Source: Thermodesulfobacteriota bacterium (lineage in GTDB: Bacteria; Desulfobacterota; Thermodesulfobacteria; Thermodesulfobacteriales; Thermodesulfatatoraceae). Taken from it: 9,690 nucleotides of DNA. The stretch is from contig JAADCO010000005.1 of assembly GCA_013154385.1 (NCBI GenBank), positions 1 through 9,690 on the forward strand, in the 5' to 3' direction. The position numbers and the translations under genes are program-made. Of the stretch, positions 5,748-9,690 are shown piece by piece; position 1 is the stretch's first letter, and every line of letters starts with the position of its first letter. Under the pieces are notes generated by a model. That model ran no database searches and was not told the DNA's origin. It was given only the letters and a program-made list of their open reading frames with translations.

Positions 5748-8093
5748 ATGAACATCCTTTTGGTCAACGATGAACCCGTGCAGCGGTATCGCATTGCCTC
5801 CCTGCTGAGGAAAGAGGGGTACGTGGTCAAGGAGGCCGAGGACGGGATGCAGGCCCTGAGCCTCCTTGAGGAGGGCTTTGATCCGGCCCTCATCATCACC
5901 GACCTCTACATGCCGCGGCTCGATGGTTGGCAACTCTGCCGGTACGTCCGGGAGAAAGGGCCTCAGGTCCCCATCCTGGTGATTTCCGCCTTTTTCGAAT
6001 TCAAGGAGATCGCCGAGATCCTGGGGGCCCTCGGGGTGGACGACTTCCTGCGCTCGCCCATCAAGCAGCGCGATCTCCTCGAGAAGGTGAGGGCGCTCCT
6101 TGAAGGGCGCCATCGGCGCCGCAAGCACACAGAACCGCCCCTACTCTTCCTCAGCGATTCTTCGGTTTCCTACGAAACCCTTGTCTGTGCCCTGAGGCGG
6201 GCGGGCTTTGAGGTGAGCGTCACCTTTAGCCTCGAGGAGGCCAAGCAGGCCCTGAGAGAGAGGTCCTATCCCCTGGCGCTGGTGACCACGGAATATTCAC
6301 CGGATGCCCTCCTCTCCCTCAAGCAGATCTCTCCTTCCACGTCCTTTGTGGTCCTCTTCACCGCCCAAACCAGCGAGGATCCGTTCCGTTTCGTCTTGAA
6401 GGGCGCGCGGCACGTGATCCCCCCGGGCAGCAGCCCCGAGTACGTGATCTATCTCCTGCAGAGGGAGCTCAAAGAACAGGCCCTCCTCCTCGGCCAGGAA
6501 CTCCTGCGGCAGAAGACGCGGGAGCTCGAAATCGTGAGCCGCGAGCTGCACCGCATCCAGAACGTCCTGCAAACGGTGGTGGAGCAGGCGGCGGACATCG
6601 GCATCGTGGTCACCGACGAACAGATGAACCCGTTTTTCGCCAACCCCAAGGCGCGGGAGTTCTTCGCCCTCAGTCCGGAAAACGACTTCTGGGGGCTTTT
6701 GAAGATCGCCTTTGGCCATCCGGATCTTTCGAACATCCGCAAGGTCGTCGAGGAGAAGGGGAGCTATCATTGTGAGGTGCGCATCCCGGAGAGGGAGGAG
6801 ATCCTCACCTTCAAGCTTCGTCCCCTGAGAGAGAAGGGCAAGCTTGCGGGTTTCGTCTTCTTCATCGAGGACGTGACCCGGGAAAGGGAATTGCACAGCC
6901 GTCTCATCCAGATGCAGAAGATGGAGGCCATCGCCACCCTGGCCGCGGGCATCGCCCACGACTTCAACAATCTCCTGGCGGCGATCCGCCTGAAAGCCGA
7001 GCTTTTGCGGGACAAGCTGGGAGACAACGGCTACGCTTCCTACATCGCCGACATCATGTCCATCTGCGACCGCGCCGCGCAGGTGGTGAGACAAATCATC
7101 TCCTTCAGCCATCCCAAGCGCACCCACGAAGTCACCGACCTCAACCAGCAGGTCCACGAGGCCCTGGAGTTCCTGAAGGAGACCATCCCGCGCGGGATCA
7201 GGCTCCAGGTGGAGCTCCACACGGACCCCATCCCCGTCAACCTGGACGCCGGAAGGCTCTCACAGATAGTGCTCAATGTTTGCCTGAACGCCGTGCAGGC
7301 CATGGGGGAAAACGGGACCCTCCTGGTGCGCACGGGCCGAGACACCTTCGAGCGTTTTCGCCCGCCGGGGTTCATGCCCGGTGGCGGCACGGAGCTCGAC
7401 GGAGAGTACGGCTGGCTCGAGGTGCACGATACAGGTTGCGGTATTCGCCCCGAGCACCTGCCCAAGATCTTCGATCCCTATTTCACCACCAAGCAGGATC
7501 AGGCGGGAACCGGCCTGGGCCTGGCCGTGACTTACGGTCTGGTCTCAAACGCCGGCGGAGCCATTGCCGTGGAAACCGCGCCCCAACAGGGGACCACCTT
7601 CTACATCTATTTGCCGGTGGCCCAGGAGCCCGATCTGAGCGACATCCTGAAGGATCTCAAGGCCGAGAGGTCCTTCGGCGCGCGCATACTCCTCATCGAA
7701 GACGAGGCGGCCATCAGGGAGTCCATGTCGGAGTTCTTGAGCAAAAAGGGCTACAAACTCCGGGTCTGTAAAAACGGCAAAGAAGCCCTCGAATTCCTGG
7801 AAGAGGACTGGCATCCGGATGCGGTGATCCTTGACCTCAACCTTCCGGGGGTCTCCGGGGTGGAGGTGGCGCGCCGTTTCAAGGAGAGATGGAAGGATAC
7901 CGTCATCGTGGTGACCACGGGTTTCATCAAGGAGGAACGGGAGGACCTCGAACGCATAGGCGTGGAAGCGATCCTCATCAAGCCGTTTTCTCTTGACTTT
8001 CTCCTGGAAAACATCCAAAGGGCTTTGGTAGCGCGAGATCAAAAAGCGGAGGGGGATAATGCTTCTCAAAGAACTGGTGGAAAGATGCCGTAG
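5748..8093 (+). CDS. Soluble hybrid sensor histidine kinase with three receiver-like modules (REC-pseudoREC-PAS-HisKA-HATPase-REC)
   Basis: This 781-residue two-component kinase has no membrane segment, so it is probably cytosolic. Residues 1-120 are a receiver with D52 as phosphoacceptor and S80, but N7-D8 replaces the usual acidic pair and S103 the conserved Lys before Pro. Residues 131-242 repeat a receiver-like alternation of strands and helices without a normal phosphoacceptor (E182 lies near that position). Residues 243-281 are coiled-coil-like, and 282-380 a PAS domain. The HisKA H-box GIAHDFNNLLAAI has H404. The HATPase has N510/N514, DTGCGI (561-566), FDPYFTTK (575-582) and GTGLGL (587-592). 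A canonical C-terminal receiver (646-762) has E651-D652, D696, T723/T724 and K745. There is no DNA-binding output domain, so the phosphoryl group must pass to a separate partner or act through protein contacts. ATG 5748 is chosen over 5721 because AGAGG lies 9 nt upstream. The signal and target are unknown. The 3' end overlaps the nitroreductase gene. Confidence 0.93.
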   Translation: MNILLVNDEPVQRYRIASLLRKEGYVVKEAEDGMQALSLLEEGFDPALIITDLYMPRLDGWQLCRYVREKGPQVPILVISAFFEFKEIAEILGALGVDDFLRSPIKQRDLLEKVRALLEGRHRRRKHTEPPLLFLSDSSVSYETLVCALRRAGFEVSVTFSLEEAKQALRERSYPLALVTTEYSPDALLSLKQISPSTSFVVLFTAQTSEDPFRFVLKGARHVIPPGSSPEYVIYLLQRELKEQALLLGQELLRQKTRELEIVSRELHRIQNVLQTVVEQAADIGIVVTDEQMNPFFANPKAREFFALSPENDFWGLLKIAFGHPDLSNIRKVVEEKGSYHCEVRIPEREEILTFKLRPLREKGKLAGFVFFIEDVTRERELHSRLIQMQKMEAIATLAAGIAHDFNNLLAAIRLKAELLRDKLGDNGYASYIADIMSICDRAAQVVRQIISFSHPKRTHEVTDLNQQVHEALEFLKETIPRGIRLQVELHTDPIPVNLDAGRLSQIVLNVCLNAVQAMGENGTLLVRTGRDTFERFRPPGFMPGGGTELDGEYGWLEVHDTGCGIRPEHLPKIFDPYFTTKQDQAGTGLGLAVTYGLVSNAGGAIAVETAPQQGTTFYIYLPVAQEPDLSDILKDLKAERSFGARILLIEDEAAIRESMSEFLSKKGYKLRVCKNGKEALEFLEEDWHPDAVILDLNLPGVSGVEVARRFKERWKDTVIVVTTGFIKEEREDLERIGVEAILIKPFSLDFLLENIQRALVARDQKAEGDNASQRTGGKMP
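8048..8055 (+). promoter_or_regulatory. Strong ribosome binding site of the nitroreductase inside the kinase 3' end
   Basis: GGAGGGGG within the kinase coding sequence places its GGAGG core 6 nt before ATG at 8059. The second gene can thus be translated despite starting 35 nt before the kinase stop. Confidence 0.75.
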
Positions 8094-8634
8094 CTATCGC
8101 CGCTTCGACGAAGCGCATCGTCTCACCAAGGAAGACCTGGTGGAGCTCGTTTCCCTGGCCCGGCTTGCAGCCTCGGCCGGGAACTTGCAACCACTCAAGT
8201 ATTTCCTTTCCTGGGAGGACAAGACCAATCGGCTCATCTTTCCCACCCTGCACTGGGCTGCCTATCTCAAGGATTGGCCGGGGCCGGCGGAAGGCGAGCG
8301 TCCGGCGGCCTACATCGTGGTCCTGGGTGACCGAAACATTGCCCAGGTGTTTGGGGTGGATGCCGGCATCGCCAGCCAAAACATCCTCTTGGGGGCGGTG
8401 GAAAAGGGGCTTGGCGGTTGCATCATCGGCTCGGTTGACCGGGACGACCTCCGCAAGGCCCTTGATATTCCCCAGCATCTGGAGATCCTCCACGTAATCG
8501 CCCTGGGCAAGCCCGCCGAGAAGGTGGTCATCGAAGACCTCCCTCCGGGGGGCGATATCCGTTACTGGCGGGACGAAAACGGTGTGCATCACGTGCCCAA
8601 GAGGACCCTTTCGGAGTTAATCATCAATCTCTAG
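8059..8634 (+). CDS. Nitroreductase-family flavoprotein (FMN-dependent, substrate unknown)
   Basis: The 191-residue protein belongs to the FMN-binding nitroreductase family of NAD(P)H-dependent oxidoreductases, usually cytosolic homodimers. Signatures are the N-terminal FMN phosphate motif RSYRRF (11-16), ASAGNLQPL with N42 and Q44, the central helix D101-A-G-I-A-S-Q-N (101-108) leading into EKGLGGCIIGS (115-125), and G150-K151-P152 near the flavin site. A hydrophilic tail after the core has DENGVHHVPKR (172-182), which resembles a C-terminal motif I associate with some family members of this size; I cannot confirm that here. The ATG has a strong ribosome binding site and lies within the kinase gene (35-nt overlap), so the two are probably co-transcribed and perhaps functionally linked. 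The family covers nitroaromatics, quinones, flavins and specialised dehydrogenations, so no substrate can be assigned. Confidence 0.9.
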   Translation: MLLKELVERCRSYRRFDEAHRLTKEDLVELVSLARLAASAGNLQPLKYFLSWEDKTNRLIFPTLHWAAYLKDWPGPAEGERPAAYIVVLGDRNIAQVFGVDAGIASQNILLGAVEKGLGGCIIGSVDRDDLRKALDIPQHLEILHVIALGKPAEKVVIEDLPPGGDIRYWRDENGVHHVPKRTLSELIINL

Positions 8635-8636
8635 GG

Positions 8637-8665
8637 TTGTCTTCTTCCGGGAAAGCGGTTTTAAC
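8637..8665 (+). promoter_or_regulatory. Possible promoter for the liv genes
   Basis: TTGTCT (8637-8642) and TTTAAC (8660-8665) are separated by 17 nt and each matches the sigma70 consensus at four of six positions. Transcription would start about 8 nt before or almost at the livH ATG, leaving little or no leader. Matches of this quality arise by chance, so this is tentative. Confidence 0.25.
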
Positions 8666-8673
8666 TTCGCGGC

Positions 8674-9552
8674 ATGGACGCCGTCTTCTGGCAGTTTCTG
8701 CTCTCCGGGCTCTCTTCAGGGGCCATCTACGCCCTCATCGCCCTGGGCTTCGGGGTGGTAGAGAACTCAACGGGCATCGTCAACTTCGCGCAGGGAGACT
8801 TCCTGGTCCTCGGGGCCTTTGTGGCCTACAGTCTCCTGGTTTCCTGGCACGTGCCCTATTTTCTGGCCTTTCCCCTGGTCATCCTGGTCACCGCGCTGGT
8901 GGGGCTCCTGCTCGAGAGGCTGGTCCTTTCCCGGGCGCGTTGCCGGGAGATCCTCATCCTGGTCTTCATCACCGTGGGGGCCTCCATCTTTTTGCGCGGG
9001 GTTATAAAGGAGATCTGGGGCAAGCGCCCCCTTTCTTTGCCTCCCCTTTTCGGCGAGGAACCCCTGCGCTTCCTGGGCGTGGTGATAGACCCCCAAAACG
9101 TGGGCATCCTGGCGGTGGCCCTTGCGGCCTTTTTCTGTCTCCATCTCTTCTTTCGCTACACCCTCTGGGGCAAGGCCATGCGGGCTGTGGCCGCGGATCG
9201 CGAAACAGCCGCTCTCATGGGCATCCCCGTGCCTTTGGTCGTGGCCCTGAGTTTCGCCCTGGCCGGGGCCCTGGGAGGGCTGGCCGGGATTCTCGTGGCC
9301 CCGGTGACCCCCCTTTCCTTCGACAGCGGGGTGGTCATCGGGCTCAAGGGGTTTGCCGCCGCCGTGCTTGGGGGATACGGCCACTTCGGTGGTGCCTTGC
9401 TTGGCGGGTTGTTGCTCGGTCTCCTCGAATCCCTCTCGGCTTACTGGATCTCTTCGGCTTACAAAAACGTGCTCGCCTTCGGGGTGCTGGTCCTGGTGCT
9501 TTTGGTGCGCCCTGAGGGTCTTCTCGGGAAACGTCAAGGGGAGCGTCCATGA
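8674..9552 (+). CDS. livH: Branched-chain amino acid-type ABC transporter permease LivH
   Basis: This integral membrane permease is one of the two channel subunits of a LivHMGF-type importer. It works with LivM, ATPases LivG and LivF, and a periplasmic binding protein. The 292-residue length is normal. Family marks are TGIVNFAQGDFLVLGAF (33-49), the cytoplasmic segment AVAADRETAALMGIPV (171-186), the coupling-helix region GLKGFAAAVLGGYGHFGG (223-240), and the terminal RPEGLLGK (279-286), with hydrophobic spans throughout. ATG 8674 is the first start after an in-frame TAA at 8662-8664. No good Shine-Dalgarno precedes it, which is odd beside its neighbours. It follows the nitroreductase after 39 nt and overlaps livM by 4 nt. 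No binding-protein gene precedes it, so substrate identity (branched-chain amino acids, urea, amides or other) is open. Confidence 0.93.
   Translation: MDAVFWQFLLSGLSSGAIYALIALGFGVVENSTGIVNFAQGDFLVLGAFVAYSLLVSWHVPYFLAFPLVILVTALVGLLLERLVLSRARCREILILVFITVGASIFLRGVIKEIWGKRPLSLPPLFGEEPLRFLGVVIDPQNVGILAVALAAFFCLHLFFRYTLWGKAMRAVAADRETAALMGIPVPLVVALSFALAGALGGLAGILVAPVTPLSFDSGVVIGLKGFAAAVLGGYGHFGGALLGGLLLGLLESLSAYWISSAYKNVLAFGVLVLVLLVRPEGLLGKRQGERP
9536..9543 (+). promoter_or_regulatory. Ribosome binding site of livM within livH
   Basis: AAGGGGAG lies 5 nt before ATG at 9549 and supports that start for the next permease gene. Confidence 0.7.
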
Positions 9553-9690
9553 GGCCCCTTCTCCTTCTTGGGCTCCTGGTCTTCAGCGTCCCGCTGGTGT
9601 TGAACAATCCCTACTATCTGAACGTCTTGGCCATCGTGGGGCTCAACGCCATGGTGGCCGTGGGGCTCAGCCTTTTCATCGGTTACGCCG
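9549..9690 (+). CDS. livM: Branched-chain amino acid-type ABC transporter permease LivM (5' part, cut by window end)
   Basis: The first 47 codons of a second permease are visible. The translation starts MRPLLLLGLLVFSVPLVL and contains NPYYLNVLAIVGLNAMVAVG and then LSLFIGYA, which matches the N-terminal membrane region of LivM proteins, where a run like this precedes the G-L-S-L-x-x-G-Y-A motif. The ATG overlaps the livH stop (ATGA, 9549-9552), the classic livHM arrangement, and the 4-nt overlap suggests coupled synthesis of the two partner permeases. The frame is open to the last base; everything after codon 47 lies outside the window. Confidence 0.88.
   Translation, partial: MRPLLLLGLLVFSVPLVLNNPYYLNVLAIVGLNAMVAVGLSLFIGYA

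Noticed and set aside
6297..7220. Minus-strand open frame of 307 codons opposite the kinase
   Set aside because: The kinase on the other strand has unmistakable HisKA and HATPase motifs; the antisense translation has no recognisable features.
8647..8662. Possible intrinsic terminator (CCG...CGG followed by TTTT) between the nitroreductase and livH
   Set aside because: The stem is only about 3 bp, far too short for a functional Rho-independent terminator.
8637..9515. Plus-strand 292-codon frame overlapping livH in another frame
   Set aside because: The translation is Arg/Gly/Pro-rich without hydrophobic segments, while the livH frame gives a textbook permease.
8767..9537. Minus-strand 256-codon frame opposite livH
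   Set aside because: The translation is rich in Gly, Glu, Gln and His and has no domain; it is explained as an antisense shadow of livH.

Overview
The window is GC-rich bacterial chromosome, roughly 60% G+C by eye, densely packed and coding over nearly its whole length. It holds seven complete protein genes and one gene cut by the right edge. I see no rRNA, tRNA, CRISPR array, insertion sequence or phage gene. Glu, Lys, Arg and Leu are abundant and Gln, Asn and Cys scarce. The bacterium appears to use system II (Ccs/Res-type) cytochrome c maturation and GlnE control of glutamine synthetase. This fits a respiring Gram-negative bacterium, perhaps thermophilic and perhaps Desulfobacterota/Thermodesulfobacteriota-like. 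The taxonomic guess is inference, not something the sequence proves.

Left arm (38-5674, minus strand). This is one tight gene train, transcribed right to left: ccsB (membrane heme handling for c-type cytochromes), glnE (glutamine synthetase adenylyltransferase/adenylyl-removase), queA (queuosine tRNA modification) and an HD-domain dNTP triphosphohydrolase (dgt type). The ccsB stop abuts the glnE ATG. The glnE stop overlaps the queA ATG by 4 nt. A 37-nt gap before dgt carries a three-codon reading frame that has its own Shine-Dalgarno-like sequence and a stop overlapping the dgt GTG. The four products share no pathway; the layout suggests co-transcription of housekeeping and energy or nitrogen functions.

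Centre (5675-5747). A 73-nt, partly AT-rich divergent intergenic region separates the minus-strand train from the plus-strand genes. It contains a 5-3-5 inverted repeat and is the only obvious place for promoters in both directions.

Right arm (5748-9690, plus strand). First is a large soluble hybrid histidine kinase with an N-terminal receiver, a degenerate second receiver-like module, a coiled coil, PAS, HisKA and HATPase domains and a C-terminal receiver. A nitroreductase-family flavoprotein gene begins inside the kinase 3' end (35-nt overlap). After a 39-nt gap come livH and the first 47 codons of livM, the two permeases of a branched-chain amino acid-type ABC importer; the rest of that operon lies beyond the window.

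Most of the window is conventional. The points most worth a second look are the triple-receiver kinase with two non-canonical receivers, the mini-ORF before dgt, the AT-rich rare-codon patch inside ccsB, and the divergent inverted repeat.
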